A stretch of 64,000 bases of DNA from Paenibacillus segetis (GTDB lineage Bacteria > Bacillota > Bacilli > Paenibacillales > Paenibacillaceae): contig NZ_BMFT01000004.1 of the NCBI RefSeq assembly GCF_014639155.1, positions 186,001 to 250,000 of the forward strand. Reading direction: 5' to 3'. The translations under genes were made by a program, and so were the position numbers. Below the pieces are notes generated by a model that was not told where the DNA came from, ran no database searches, and worked only from the letters and a program-made list of their open reading frames with translations. Each line of letters opens with the position of its first letter. Position 1 is the first letter of the stretch. This document shows positions 51,472-60,329 of the stretch, piece after piece.

Positions 51472-52875
51472 TTGCTGTTCAACACGTATGTTTTTATTTT
51501 TGCTTTCTGGCCGATTTCGGTAGGAATCTACTTTTTACTTAATCGTCTTAGGTATGTTACTGCTGCGAAACTATCATTAGTTGTTGCCTCGTTATTTTTT
51601 TACAGCTGGTGGAATATTAGCTATCTTCCTCTAATCATTGGATCGATTGGATTTAACTATATTGTAGGCAGGCTGCTGCAAGCAGCGGTACATGGCGTTC
51701 AAAAGAAAGGAATACTCCGATCTCCTAAAAGTATTCTTATTATCGGTCTTGTCGGGAATATACTTCTGCTAGGCTACTATAAGTATAGTGATTTCTTCTT
51801 GAGCAATTTATCTGATATAACGGGACATACATTCCCTTTACTTCATCTGGTATTGCCTTTAGGTATTAGCTTTTTCACATTTACGCAAATTGCTTATCTA
51901 GTTGATGCTTATCGCGGTAAGACACGTGAGTATAACCTAATGAGTTATATTCTGTTCGTTACGTTCTACCCCCATCTGATTGCTGGTCCGATCCTTCATC
52001 ATAGTGAGATGATGCCCCAGTTTGATAGATTGCGGAATAAGCACTGGAATTGGAATAATGCTGCCAAGGGAGTCTGTATTTTTGTCATCGGTTTGTTTAA
52101 AAAAGTCGTTATCGCAGACACGTTTGCACAATATGCCAATGATGGTTTTCTGTCAGCCCATCAATTTATCGATACGTGGGTTGCGACATTGTCTTATACA
52201 TTACAGCTATACTTTGACTTTAGTGGATACACGGATATGGCAATTGGGGCTGCACTCTTATTTAACATTGTACTGCCACAGAACTTTAACTCGCCGTACA
52301 AGGCTCTGAATATACAAGACTTTTGGCGCCGTTGGCATATGACGCTCAGTCGTTTTCTGCGAGATTACATCTATATTCCTCTGGGTGGAAATCGCCGTGG
52401 TGAATTCATTGCTATGCGGAACATCATTATCACCTTCTTAATCGGTGGATTGTGGCATGGTGCGGGTTGGACTTTCATTTTGTGGGGATTTCTACATGGT
52501 GCTGGACAAGCAGTTCATCGGATGTGGATGAAGGTTGGAAAACCGATGCCAAAGTGGTTGGCTTGGTTGATCACATTCCTATTTATTAATATAGCTTGGG
52601 TATTCTTCCGCGCAGATAATGTTCCACAAGCGTTCCGTCTTCTAAAAGGAATGGCAGGACTTAATGGATTTGATATGGGCTCGATCAAGGCACTTGCTCC
52701 AGCAGGATTGTTTATTCTCATTATTTTACCTATCGTATTATTCGCTTCTAATTCGTCTGAACGAGTTACAGCTTTCCGACCTACAAAGAAAAAAGCGCTC
52801 TTTATGGCAGCTATCTTCGTTGTGTCGTTACTTTATTTCAACCGTATTACTGAATTTCTATACTTTAATTTCTAG
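51472..52875 (+). CDS. MBOAT O-acyltransferase (AlgI/DltB-like)
   Basis: 467 residues from TTG 51472, chosen because GGGAG lies 8 bases upstream, the protein then begins MLFNTYVFIFAFWPISV as AlgI homologues do, and the promoter at 51370 excludes the ATG at 51400. About 11 membrane helices. MBOAT motifs: DFSGYTDMAIGAALLFNI, LPQNFNSPYKALNIQDFWRRWHMTLSRFLRDYIYIPLGGN, and GGLWHGAGWTFILWGFLHG with invariant His329. It transfers acyl (usually acetyl) groups across the membrane to an extracellular polysaccharide or wall polymer. It acts with the SGNH-like protein encoded next. The target polymer is unknown. Confidence 0.94.
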   Translation: MLFNTYVFIFAFWPISVGIYFLLNRLRYVTAAKLSLVVASLFFYSWWNISYLPLIIGSIGFNYIVGRLLQAAVHGVQKKGILRSPKSILIIGLVGNILLLGYYKYSDFFLSNLSDITGHTFPLLHLVLPLGISFFTFTQIAYLVDAYRGKTREYNLMSYILFVTFYPHLIAGPILHHSEMMPQFDRLRNKHWNWNNAAKGVCIFVIGLFKKVVIADTFAQYANDGFLSAHQFIDTWVATLSYTLQLYFDFSGYTDMAIGAALLFNIVLPQNFNSPYKALNIQDFWRRWHMTLSRFLRDYIYIPLGGNRRGEFIAMRNIIITFLIGGLWHGAGWTFILWGFLHGAGQAVHRMWMKVGKPMPKWLAWLITFLFINIAWVFFRADNVPQAFRLLKGMAGLNGFDMGSIKALAPAGLFILIILPIVLFASNSSERVTAFRPTKKKALFMAAIFVVSLLYFNRITEFLYFNF

Positions 52876-52895
52876 GTGGAAGGGAGAATGATGTT

Positions 52896-54419
52896 GTGCA
52901 ACAGTTAACACCAGTCCCAACGCCAGAATCCTCAAAGAGTCAGGCTAATGGACGAATACATAAAGAACAACGAAAGCGCGCGACTGCCAAACAGAGTAGA
53001 ACAATGCTAATTCAGTTTGCAGTTTCCGCTGTCATTTTGACCACTTTAGTTGCATTGCTTACGGTTGTTCTTGATCCACTGCAGTTTTATCATAAATCTT
53101 TTTATCCAGCGATCTATTCTAATGAAGAACGTTATCAGAACCCGGGGTTAGCTAAAAATTATGATTATGATACGATCATTATCGGAACCTCGATGACGGA
53201 GAATTTTCTTCCTTCCGTAGTGAATAAAGCCCTAGACGGCAATACACTGAAGTTGTCTGTGCGCGGGTCGACCGCTGACGAGCATCATGCGATTGCTAAG
53301 ATTGCACTTAAGACGGGGAAAGTGAAAACGGTGTTATGGGGGTTAGATTATTTCTCTCTCAAATTGGATAGCAAAGAAGAAGGAGACAACCCATCCTATC
53401 TGTATGATGATATATGGTGGAATGATTATAAGTACTGGTTAAACTATTCTGTGTATCAGAATCTATTTATAGAAGCTATATTAAGACCGCTACGAGGGCT
53501 GGAGCCAAGACAACTGGAGGACCTATACAATTGGAACAATATAGTCACCTTTGGTGCGGATCAGGTTGTAGAGGATTATAAAACTTCCCGGCAAAGCGAG
53601 GCTTACTTCGGCTTAAATGAAGAACCGATTGCTAGTATTAAAAAGGTCTTTAATGAACAAATTTTAGAGCTCGTTAAGCAGTATCCCGATGTAGAATTTA
53701 ATTTCTATTATCCTCCGTATAGCATTTTAAGGCAGAAAGTATGGAAGGATACCAATAACACCCGTTATCTCAATCAGCTTGAGATGAAAGAGTGGATGTT
53801 TGAGCAATTTGATCAATTGCCTAACGTCAACGTATATGATTTCCAAGAAGAATCGGAATGGACGTATAATCTTGATTTATACAAAGACTTGTCCCACCAT
53901 AATCAAGATGTGAATAGCTGGATTGCTGAGGCCGTTGGACGAGAAGATGCTAAATACAAGGTGACACAAGGTAATGTTGAACAATTTACACTTCAAATGG
54001 AGAAACAGCTCACCAATATTGCGGTCACTAGTAAGAACCAAGTTGTAAATCTTGAATTTTCTTTGCGAGAGGGTGATCAGACGACCCCACTTACCTTTAC
54101 AACCTTCAGCTTAGCGGAGGGGGAGCAAGATATCCTCGTCCCTGTCAAAGAAATGACAGCAGCAATAGGAGCAGAAATGGTATGGAACCAAGGAGATAAG
54201 TCGATGACCTTTAAACGTGGTGATCAGGATGTAGTATTACGTGTTGGAAGCAAGGTAGCCGAAACCTCGAACGGCTCGAAGGAGATTGCTTTTGCACCGC
54301 AGATCATCAAAGGTACAACGATGGTTCCTCTTGCGTCAGTAGCTGAACTACTCAGTTTTGAGGCGAAGATAGAGCACCCTAGCGAACACATCGTTCGAAT
54401 AACATTATTACCGGTGTAA
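52896..54419 (+). CDS. SGNH/AlgJ-like acetylation partner with C-terminal stalk (Cu-amine-oxidase-N) domain
   Basis: 507 residues from GTG 52896 with AAGGGAG 9 bases upstream. A basic cytoplasmic N-terminus, one membrane helix at about 38-60, then an extracellular SGNH-like domain: IIIGTSMTENFLPS (candidate nucleophile Ser) and DLYKDLSHHNQDVN (Asp-x-x-His-like end). From about residue 400 the C-terminus is a stalk domain (VPVKEMTAAIGAEMVWNQGDKSMTF, TMVPLASVAELLSFEAKIEH), the Cu_amine_oxidN1 fold common on Paenibacillus wall proteins. It is 20 bases after the MBOAT gene, so it probably completes O-acetylation of an exopolysaccharide outside the cell. Confidence 0.88.
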   Translation: MQQLTPVPTPESSKSQANGRIHKEQRKRATAKQSRTMLIQFAVSAVILTTLVALLTVVLDPLQFYHKSFYPAIYSNEERYQNPGLAKNYDYDTIIIGTSMTENFLPSVVNKALDGNTLKLSVRGSTADEHHAIAKIALKTGKVKTVLWGLDYFSLKLDSKEEGDNPSYLYDDIWWNDYKYWLNYSVYQNLFIEAILRPLRGLEPRQLEDLYNWNNIVTFGADQVVEDYKTSRQSEAYFGLNEEPIASIKKVFNEQILELVKQYPDVEFNFYYPPYSILRQKVWKDTNNTRYLNQLEMKEWMFEQFDQLPNVNVYDFQEESEWTYNLDLYKDLSHHNQDVNSWIAEAVGREDAKYKVTQGNVEQFTLQMEKQLTNIAVTSKNQVVNLEFSLREGDQTTPLTFTTFSLAEGEQDILVPVKEMTAAIGAEMVWNQGDKSMTFKRGDQDVVLRVGSKVAETSNGSKEIAFAPQIIKGTTMVPLASVAELLSFEAKIEHPSEHIVRITLLPV

Positions 54420-54453
54420 GTAACAACCTAATGTAATTGGAGGTGGTACTGTA

Positions 54454-55236
54454 ATGATTACAGACTTATGGTATACGATTCAGGAAATTGATAGAGAAAC
54501 ATATGCAATTAGTGAATATGGACATTGGGAGAAAGTGCATTCATTTTTATTATTGGGTAAGGAAAAAGCGGTTCTAATTGATACCGGTCTTGGGATTGAT
54601 AATATTAAACGGATTACGGATGAATTGACTGATCTACCGATTATGGTGTTCACTACGCATGTTCATACGGATCATATTGGATGCCACGGACAATTTGAAG
54701 AAATTTATGTTCATGAAGGAGATGCGGATTGGCTGATCAATGGGATTAAGGGGATGTCCATTGAACAAATAAGAAGAGATATTGGTAGAGATATTACGAT
54801 ACCTACGCCAGAATCATTTAATCCAAATACGTACAAGCCCTTTCAAGGAGTTCCAACTGGTTACTTACAAGATGGCGATGCAATCGATCTAGGCAACAGA
54901 CAGTTAGTTATATATCATACACCTGGGCATTCTCCAGGTCATATCTCGATTTTTGACACTACCAAAGGATATTTGTTTACTGGTGATTTGCTTTATGATG
55001 ACACGCCTATATATGCCTTCTATCCGTCGACTAATCCAGTTGATCTCATTAATTCGCTGGACAGAATATCGAATATACCTAATGTTACACAAGTTTATGG
55101 CTCCCATAATACCTTAGGACTCGAACCTGCTATATTACAAGAAGTGAAAATCGCAGTTAAAGAACTTAGAGAACAGGATCTCGTAAAATTCGGGACGGGA
55201 ATTCATAGATATAATGGGTTTAGCGTACAGTTTTAA
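54454..55236 (+). CDS. Metallo-beta-lactamase-fold hydrolase
   Basis: 260 residues after TGGAGGTGG. Zinc motif THVHTDHIG (His69, His71, Asp73, His74), then HTPGHSPGHISIF and FTGDLLYDD. It is a soluble cytoplasmic glyoxalase-II/lactonase-like protein; the precise substrate cannot be deduced. It lies 34 bases after the SGNH-like gene and may be in the same transcript; a terminator follows. Confidence 0.93.
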   Translation: MITDLWYTIQEIDRETYAISEYGHWEKVHSFLLLGKEKAVLIDTGLGIDNIKRITDELTDLPIMVFTTHVHTDHIGCHGQFEEIYVHEGDADWLINGIKGMSIEQIRRDIGRDITIPTPESFNPNTYKPFQGVPTGYLQDGDAIDLGNRQLVIYHTPGHSPGHISIFDTTKGYLFTGDLLYDDTPIYAFYPSTNPVDLINSLDRISNIPNVTQVYGSHNTLGLEPAILQEVKIAVKELREQDLVKFGTGIHRYNGFSVQF

Positions 55237-55257
55237 CTGTATCATAGAAGAAATCAA

Positions 55258-55294
55258 GAAGAAGCCCCCGAAAGTACCTTTCGGGGGCTTCTTC
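55258..55294. terminator. Bidirectional terminator, 17-bp perfect stem
   Basis: GAAGAAGCCCCCGAAAG (55258-55274) and CTTTCGGGGGCTTCTTC (55278-55294) with a 3-base loop, between the convergent MBL-fold and GH30 genes. Confidence 0.93.
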
Positions 55295-55317
55295 TATGGT
55301 TTTCACTTAACCAATTA

Positions 55318-56655
55318 TTAAAAGATCAGTGTCTGAATTCCATGTGGAGGACACACGGTATCAGCGAGTTGTCCGCGATAACGCAAAGCGTAAGGAATTT
55401 CATTATCGGTCCGATTCAAGACAACGACAACAATGGATCCATCCGGATTTTTGAAGGAGGTTATTTCAAGCTGATCGGTATATTTGCTTACAGCGATTCG
55501 CTTCGCACCAGGAAGGATGAATTTACTGAATTGTCCGATATAATAATACGAACTTTCATAAATGACTTCATTCTGAATCGTATCCGCAATGATTGGAGCA
55601 TCACAATAATTGCCTACATGGTTGGGTCCACCTTGCTCATTCAGTACGATATTCCAGTCGGTCCAAGCGGACATCCAATTGTTCAGATTACCCATAATAT
55701 CATGACCGTAACGTTCTCCAGTCTTCCAAGAATTCAGATGGACGCCACCCTCTTGGCAGCCTTCGGTAAATACCAGCGCTTTATCTGGAAAACGATCATG
55801 AACAGCAGATAGTGCTTCAAAATGGTCGCCGGAATACCAGTGGAAGCCAATCCCCCAAATATATTTAGAAGCGGCTACGTCTTCAAAAGCAACCTTAGCA
55901 CGTTCGTATACTCGCTCTTTATTATGGTCCCAAATCATTATTTTTATGTGAGACAGCCCATTATCTTCAAGGGCAGGTCCTAGATAATCCCGGACGAAGT
56001 CTTTTTCCTCTTCGGCTGTATAAATACAGGAGTCCCAAATTTGTTTAGCTTTCGCTTCATTTTGCACACTAAGTCCCCAAATACGAATACCCTCAGCTTC
56101 ATAAGCTTGAATATATTTAACGAAATATTGTGCCCAAGTCTCTTGAAACTCTGGTTTTAATTTGCCACCGTTGTTCATTTCTCTATTAGTCTTCATCCAA
56201 GCTGGTGGGCTCCAAGGTGAAGCAAACAACTTAAATTCATTACCAGCCATATCAGCAGCTTTACTGATCAGCGGCATAATAGCTTCACGATCTCTAGAGA
56301 TATCGAAGCTTTCCAAGCTAGGATCTTCAACTTCTACATAGGTGTAATTTCCTAATGAAAAGTCGCAGCTATTGATATGAGAGCGACAGAAGGTGTATCC
56401 GATTCCAGATGCTTTATCGAAATAAGCACGAAGAATCTCCTCTTGTTTATCCTCACTTAACTTGGTGATGGTTACAGCCGAAGCCTCCGTCAATGCGCCA
56501 CCAAATCCGATAATTTCCTGATATTCAATATCGTCATAGATGTTAATCAATTGATTCTCGCGCTCATCAAGATCAGGAGTGAAAGTGAGAGCTTCTTGTT
56601 CAGTGAGTCGATCCGCAGTGCCTTGAGCAGTTTGAATTACACGTACTTTGTGCAT
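55318..56655 (-). CDS. GH30 glycosidase (glucosylceramidase-like)
   Basis: 445 residues from ATG 56655 (MHKVRVIQTAQGTADRL). The frame continues upstream but that part lacks family similarity and would cross the divergent AraC gene. No signal peptide, so it is cytoplasmic. GH30 features: GFGGALTEASA, YTFCRSHINSCDFSLGNYTY, ASPWSPPAWMKTN, acid/base Glu200 in LSVQNEAKAKQIWDSCIYTAEEE (most relatives have NEP), nucleophile Glu298 in LVFTEGCQEGG, and the C-terminal beta domain ITSFKNPDGSIVVVVLNRT. It probably acts on beta-glucosides or beta-xylosides of imported oligosaccharides. Controlled by the divergent AraC gene (inference). Confidence 0.93.
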   Translation of the reverse strand: MHKVRVIQTAQGTADRLTEQEALTFTPDLDERENQLINIYDDIEYQEIIGFGGALTEASAVTITKLSEDKQEEILRAYFDKASGIGYTFCRSHINSCDFSLGNYTYVEVEDPSLESFDISRDREAIMPLISKAADMAGNEFKLFASPWSPPAWMKTNREMNNGGKLKPEFQETWAQYFVKYIQAYEAEGIRIWGLSVQNEAKAKQIWDSCIYTAEEEKDFVRDYLGPALEDNGLSHIKIMIWDHNKERVYERAKVAFEDVAASKYIWGIGFHWYSGDHFEALSAVHDRFPDKALVFTEGCQEGGVHLNSWKTGERYGHDIMGNLNNWMSAWTDWNIVLNEQGGPNHVGNYCDAPIIADTIQNEVIYESSYYYIGQFSKFILPGAKRIAVSKYTDQLEITSFKNPDGSIVVVVLNRTDNEIPYALRYRGQLADTVCPPHGIQTLIF

Positions 56656-56787
56656 AGTCTTGATCTCAGCTCCTTCATTAATATATGGCTTAATTATAAA
56701 AAGAGCGGATGGATAATAGTAGAAACAATATATCTGTAAACATGAACAATATGATAATATCTTTTTAAAGAATAGAGGTGTTGAGGA

Positions 56788-57585
56788 GTGGGAAATGAGC
56801 TTGAAGTAATATTGTGCGAGTATTCCATACACAAAACTTATTTTCAAAATAACAAGAGCAGGGACAGAGAATGCTTCATTTTTCGCTTCCAGGCTGAAGG
56901 GACAAGTCAGGTCATTTTGACATCTGGGACCTATATTATGCGACCAGGGGACTTGTTATTGCTGCGCCCTGGAGACCTGTACGATTTGCGTATTGATCTT
57001 GAGACGAACACCTCAGGATTCAGTGCTGATTATTATGTGTTTTGCGATGGGAAATGGCTAGATGAATGGTGGGGACAGATGGCTCGTCCACAAATATCAC
57101 GTGTATCGGATGAGAGCAGGCTAAGGGAGCTATGGCATCAATTAATATTAGAGAAACGTCGATTGGATGGCGGTTCAAGTGTGCTGAAGGTTACACTGTT
57201 GAAGGCACTTTGCTATATGATAGATCGGGCGCTGTCGGAAGTGTCGGAGCCTACCTCCATTTCTGCTTATCATGCGCTACGTATTAGGCATTATCTGGAA
57301 TCAAATGCAACGAGTAGTATTGAACTAGAGCAGATTGCCAAGCATGTGGGATTGAGTGTATCAAGAACAATGGGGGTATTTAAGCAAGAGTATGGAGTTT
57401 CAATCCTGCAATATGTTCATAAGTTGCGTTTATCCTATGCATTGGACTTGATGAAATCAAGTACCATGACATTGGAACACATTGCTGAGGTTGCTGGGTT
57501 TGGTAGCTATACTTATTTTAATCGGATATTCCGTGCGAACTATACCGTCACTCCAGGGACTTACCGGAAAGGATTAAACGATTAG
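56788..57585 (+). CDS. AraC family transcriptional regulator
   Basis: 265 residues from GTG 56788 with GAGGTG 7 bases upstream. N-terminal cupin-like sensor (FRFQAEGTSQVILTSGTYIMRPGDLLLLRPGDLYDL). C-terminal double helix-turn-helix: SIELEQIAKHVGLSVSRTMGVFKQEYG and MTLEHIAEVAGFGSYTYFNRIFRANYTVTPGTYR. It is divergent from the GH30 gene with a 132-base shared promoter region and is its likely activator. Confidence 0.94.
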   Translation: MGNELEVILCEYSIHKTYFQNNKSRDRECFIFRFQAEGTSQVILTSGTYIMRPGDLLLLRPGDLYDLRIDLETNTSGFSADYYVFCDGKWLDEWWGQMARPQISRVSDESRLRELWHQLILEKRRLDGGSSVLKVTLLKALCYMIDRALSEVSEPTSISAYHALRIRHYLESNATSSIELEQIAKHVGLSVSRTMGVFKQEYGVSILQYVHKLRLSYALDLMKSSTMTLEHIAEVAGFGSYTYFNRIFRANYTVTPGTYRKGLND

Positions 57586-57606
57586 TTGGTAGCTCTTAAC
57601 ATTTAG

Positions 57607-57649
57607 ACAAATAAGAAGAGTCACCTCGAAGGGTGCTCTTCTTATTTGT
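57607..57649. terminator. Bidirectional terminator
   Basis: ACAAATAAGAAGAG (57607-57620) and CTCTTCTTATTTGT (57636-57649) with inner CACC/GGTG pairing, between the convergent AraC and repeat-protein genes. Confidence 0.85.
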
Positions 57650-57696
57650 GTTGTTTCTATCATAGAAGGCTAGAATTACTACACACAGTTCGGTAA

Positions 57697-58929
57697 TTAC
57701 TTAGGCGCAACTACACTGTCATCCTGTGTAATCAATACAATTTTAGCATTAGTGATACCTGGCAATGACCGGGTCATGATTGGTGAATGGTAAGCGACAA
57801 CTTTCATGCCTGCTTTCAATTCGTTATCTCCACCAAATAGGGAGATGACTTTGGTATCTTCTGTGATGTTCAGAATTACATCATTGTTAATAGATTTGTC
57901 AGAGCCAACATTTACATAGACTTGGTCTTTGGATTGATTCTCCGATGCCATAATTGTGCCTTCGACTTTAATGGAGTCGGATTCTTTAACCACGATTTTA
58001 TTCGCATGGGTTTGACCTGGGAAGCTTAGGGCCATCGCTGGACCGTAGAAAGCCTCTATAGCAATATCAGCTTTCAATGCATCTGCAGTTAATGATGTAC
58101 CTTCTTCGTTGACGATTTGAGTTGTTTCATCAACCGACAGGATAACATAATCTACGCCACCTTGCTCCATCGGGCTGCCGACAAGGGTAATTCTGTTATT
58201 CTCTACATTTGTAATGATACCGTCCGTACCTGGCGCCTCCTCTTGAACCGACTCTTCTACTTCAGTATTCACCACGACATAGTTTGTTGTGGATTGTGGT
58301 GGAAGACTCATTGTAACAGCAGGACCATAGAATGCTTTTACACTCATACCAACTTGGATATCACTTGCATTGATCGCCTTGCCGTTTTGGTCCAAGATTA
58401 CAGCCTTGTTAGCAAAATGCAATACAATCGTATCTTCGTATGAATTGTAAATATCTTTACCTGTTACGACAATCCCATTTTCTTTCACTTCGGATACCTT
58501 GCCGTCAATTGCTGTGAAACTTTGGTCTTGAACAATAAGTGTTAGGGCAGTTCCACGTGCTGGAATACTCTTTGTAATGTTCGGGCCATAGAATGCTTTA
58601 ACAACCTTTTTCTCATCGATAATTGTTTGTAAAGCTACTCTTTTGCCTTTAGAATCTATAATTTTTGTATCTTTGGTGATAGATAGAATCATCTCACTTT
58701 GATCGGTTGGAGCAAGACCACGACCAGTTACGGTAATGAATTTCCCTGTTTTATCGTTCACAAAATTTGTGATTTGGCCCATGGTACCAGGAACAACTTT
58801 AACTTGATTAAGAATGGTTCCTCCATGATTCGTTGTTGCAGGTGGTACATCCTGTGCACTTGCCGCGAGCGGCATAGCTGCCAACGTTAAAATGGATGCT
58901 GTTGCTAATACTTTATACATTTTGTTCAT
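57697..58929 (-). CDS. Secreted protein of four tandem beta-rich repeats (YGP repeats)
   Basis: 410 residues with a Sec signal peptide cleaved after AASA (about residue 25). The mature protein consists of four units of about 85-95 residues, each with a V-x-x-x-T-x-I-x-x-x-x-G stretch and ending in K-A-F-Y-G-P-x-x-T-x-S-x-P: YGP at 114-116, 201-203 and 295-297, and HSP at 381-383 in the last, degenerate unit. Each has a predicted OB- or beta-barrel-like alternation (VNDKTGKFITVTGRG, VKENGIVVTGKD, VENNRITLVGS, ASENQSKDQVYVNVG). No enzyme motif. Exported, perhaps wall-associated. I do not recognise the family with certainty. AGGAGG-like site upstream on the minus strand. Confidence 0.85.
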   Translation of the reverse strand: MNKMYKVLATASILTLAAMPLAASAQDVPPATTNHGGTILNQVKVVPGTMGQITNFVNDKTGKFITVTGRGLAPTDQSEMILSITKDTKIIDSKGKRVALQTIIDEKKVVKAFYGPNITKSIPARGTALTLIVQDQSFTAIDGKVSEVKENGIVVTGKDIYNSYEDTIVLHFANKAVILDQNGKAINASDIQVGMSVKAFYGPAVTMSLPPQSTTNYVVVNTEVEESVQEEAPGTDGIITNVENNRITLVGSPMEQGGVDYVILSVDETTQIVNEEGTSLTADALKADIAIEAFYGPAMALSFPGQTHANKIVVKESDSIKVEGTIMASENQSKDQVYVNVGSDKSINNDVILNITEDTKVISLFGGDNELKAGMKVVAYHSPIMTRSLPGITNAKIVLITQDDSVVAPK

Positions 58930-59301
58930 TTGTCATACCTCCATTATTTGTGTTGATATTGCACCTTAGTTGTTTGGAATGTTGATCTAAACCTAAGCCT
59001 AAATGGGCTTGCTTACATAGTCCTAGACGGTGAAGTCTCGAAAAATGTTGCGATTTTAATGAAGATTTTCAAATTTTCATATATTTTCTATGGCTATATG
59101 TGTATGAATTTACATTAATTTTGAAGTGATATGAGTAGGGATCCATGTTACCATGTGAACGTACCAAAAATCAGGCCGAAGCTCATATGAGCGCGGGGGA
59201 ACCACCAATTGGGGTGAAGTCGCAAGTATGCGATAAGGGGATCCACCTTGACCCGAACCCGTCAGCTAACCTCGTAGGCTACAAAGGGAGAGATTTACTA
59301 T
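58930..59301. other. 372-base gap: divergent promoters and riboswitch leader
   Basis: The first 200 bases are AT-rich and hold promoters in both directions (no unambiguous -35/-10 pair picked out). The remainder is the c-di-AMP riboswitch leader of the CAP-domain gene. No additional gene seen. Confidence 0.7.
59165..59285 (+). ncRNA. ydaO/yuaA-type c-di-AMP riboswitch
   Basis: The conserved ydaO blocks are in order: CGGGGGAACCA (59194-59204), GGGGTGAA (59211-59218), CCCGAACCC (59252-59260) and GTCAGCTAACCTCGTAGGC (59261-59279), with GCC near 59174 closing the P1-like pairing to GGC. This class binds cyclic di-AMP and usually turns expression off, often in front of wall hydrolases, potassium transporters and osmolyte genes. 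Here it precedes a CAP-domain secreted protein by about 17 bases, so it probably controls access to the ribosome binding site or early termination. Confidence 0.93.
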
Positions 59302-60135
59302 ATGAGAAATACAGTTAGAAATATTGTGATTACAGGAGCACTTGTATTAGCGCCTGTCTTAGCGGCTAGTCCTACTATGGCTGCTGCGCAGAATGATGCA
59401 ACTCAAGCCCCTAATCAAAAAATGATCAATTTTAATACATGTGGCTCTAACTTCTATACGATACTGCAGGGAGGAGAACTGAATCAGCAAAGTTTGTCCG
59501 ACCTATTGAAGAAGTTAGGTCTCGATATAAAACTTCCAACTGTTACAGTGCCTGATGCTAATGTTCCAGATAATAGTAAACCTGAATCTAGCAAACCTGA
59601 GTCTAGTAAACCAGAAACAAATAAGCCAGAGACCAATAAACCAGAAGTAAACAAACCAGAAACAAACAAACCAGAAACAAACAAACCAGAGACAAACAAA
59701 CCAGAGACCAATAAACCAAGCCAACCACCTGTAAATAACGGATCAGATAATACGGATAAAGGTGACAAGGATAGTTTTGCTGCGCAAGTGGTTAATCTAG
59801 TGAATCAAGAACGTGCCAAAGCAGGACTTCAACCCTTGAAATCCGATGCTGCGCTTACTAATGTAGCCATGATCAAAGCAAAAGATATGTACAACAACAA
59901 TTACTTTGACCATAATTCACCTACTTTAGGTTCTCCATTTGATCTAATGACATCACAAGGTATTCAATACCGTACTGCTGGTGAGAACATTGCCAAAGGG
60001 CAACGTACACCAGAAGAAGTGATGAATGCTTGGATGAATAGTGCTGGACACCGTCAGAACATCCTAAGTGCAAACTATACAACTATAGGTGTTGCTTACT
60101 ACAATGGTGTATGGGTACAAGAATTTATTGGATAA
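59302..60135 (+). CDS. Secreted CAP/SCP (YkwD-like) protein with PETNK repeat linker
   Basis: 277 residues after AAAGGGAGAG. Sec signal peptide (VITGALVLAPVLAASPTMAAA, cleavage near 28). A short Cys-containing region (FNTCGSNFYTILQGG) follows, then a linker at about 93-138 of pentapeptide repeats (K-P-E-T/S-N/S-K), and a C-terminal CAP domain at 158-277: VVNLVNQERAKAGLQPLKSDAALTNVAMIKAKDM, FDHNSPTLGSPFDLM, AGENIAKGQRTPEEVMNAWMNSAGHRQNIL. Typical of spore-coat or wall-associated YkwD-type proteins. Under c-di-AMP riboswitch control, consistent with a cell-envelope or osmotic role. Confidence 0.93.
   Translation: MRNTVRNIVITGALVLAPVLAASPTMAAAQNDATQAPNQKMINFNTCGSNFYTILQGGELNQQSLSDLLKKLGLDIKLPTVTVPDANVPDNSKPESSKPESSKPETNKPETNKPEVNKPETNKPETNKPETNKPETNKPSQPPVNNGSDNTDKGDKDSFAAQVVNLVNQERAKAGLQPLKSDAALTNVAMIKAKDMYNNNYFDHNSPTLGSPFDLMTSQGIQYRTAGENIAKGQRTPEEVMNAWMNSAGHRQNILSANYTTIGVAYYNGVWVQEFIG
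59574..59718 (+). repeat. In-frame 15-bp tandem repeat coding PETNK/PESSK
   Basis: About nine copies of a 15-base unit (aaaccagaaacaaac and variants) encode the linker of the CAP protein. Length changes by slippage in steps of five residues are to be expected. Confidence 0.85.
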
Positions 60136-60152
60136 TACGAGTTTAAAGATAG

Positions 60153-60184
60153 AAGTCTGCAGTTAACTCTGCAGGCTTTTTTTA
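60153..60184 (+). terminator. Rho-independent terminator
   Basis: AAGTCTGCAG (60153-60162) and CTGCAGGCTT (60169-60178) with one G-T pair, followed by seven Ts, after the CAP gene. Confidence 0.88.
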
Positions 60185-60243
60185 TTACGATATAGTAGAA
60201 GCGAAATGATGATATCGTTCCCTTTCGTATAAAACTGGATATA

Positions 60244-60263
60244 TAGAGTAAATCCTTACTCTA
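60244..60263. promoter_or_regulatory. Candidate LacI-family operator (site 1)
   Basis: TAGAGTAA-ATCC-TTACTCTA is a perfect 8-bp inverted repeat with a 4-base spacer, 66 bases upstream of the LacI-type gene. Its core GTAAATCCTTACT recurs with one change at 61748-61760 before the downstream importer. Confidence 0.65.
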
Positions 60264-60329
60264 CATGTGAAAAATCACTCAAAATGTGGTATGTTTAAGT
60301 TAAATTGCGTTAAACAGGAGCGGTTTGTC

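Noticed and set aside
56656..56847. Upstream extension of the GH30 frame with hydrophobic residues
   Set aside because: It crosses the divergent AraC start and lacks GH30 similarity; the Tyr/Cys-rich stretch is not a convincing signal peptide.
59484..59768. Minus-strand frame with SGLFVSGLFVSG repeats
   Set aside because: Antisense shadow of the PETNK linker repeat in the CAP gene; no start site or promoter.
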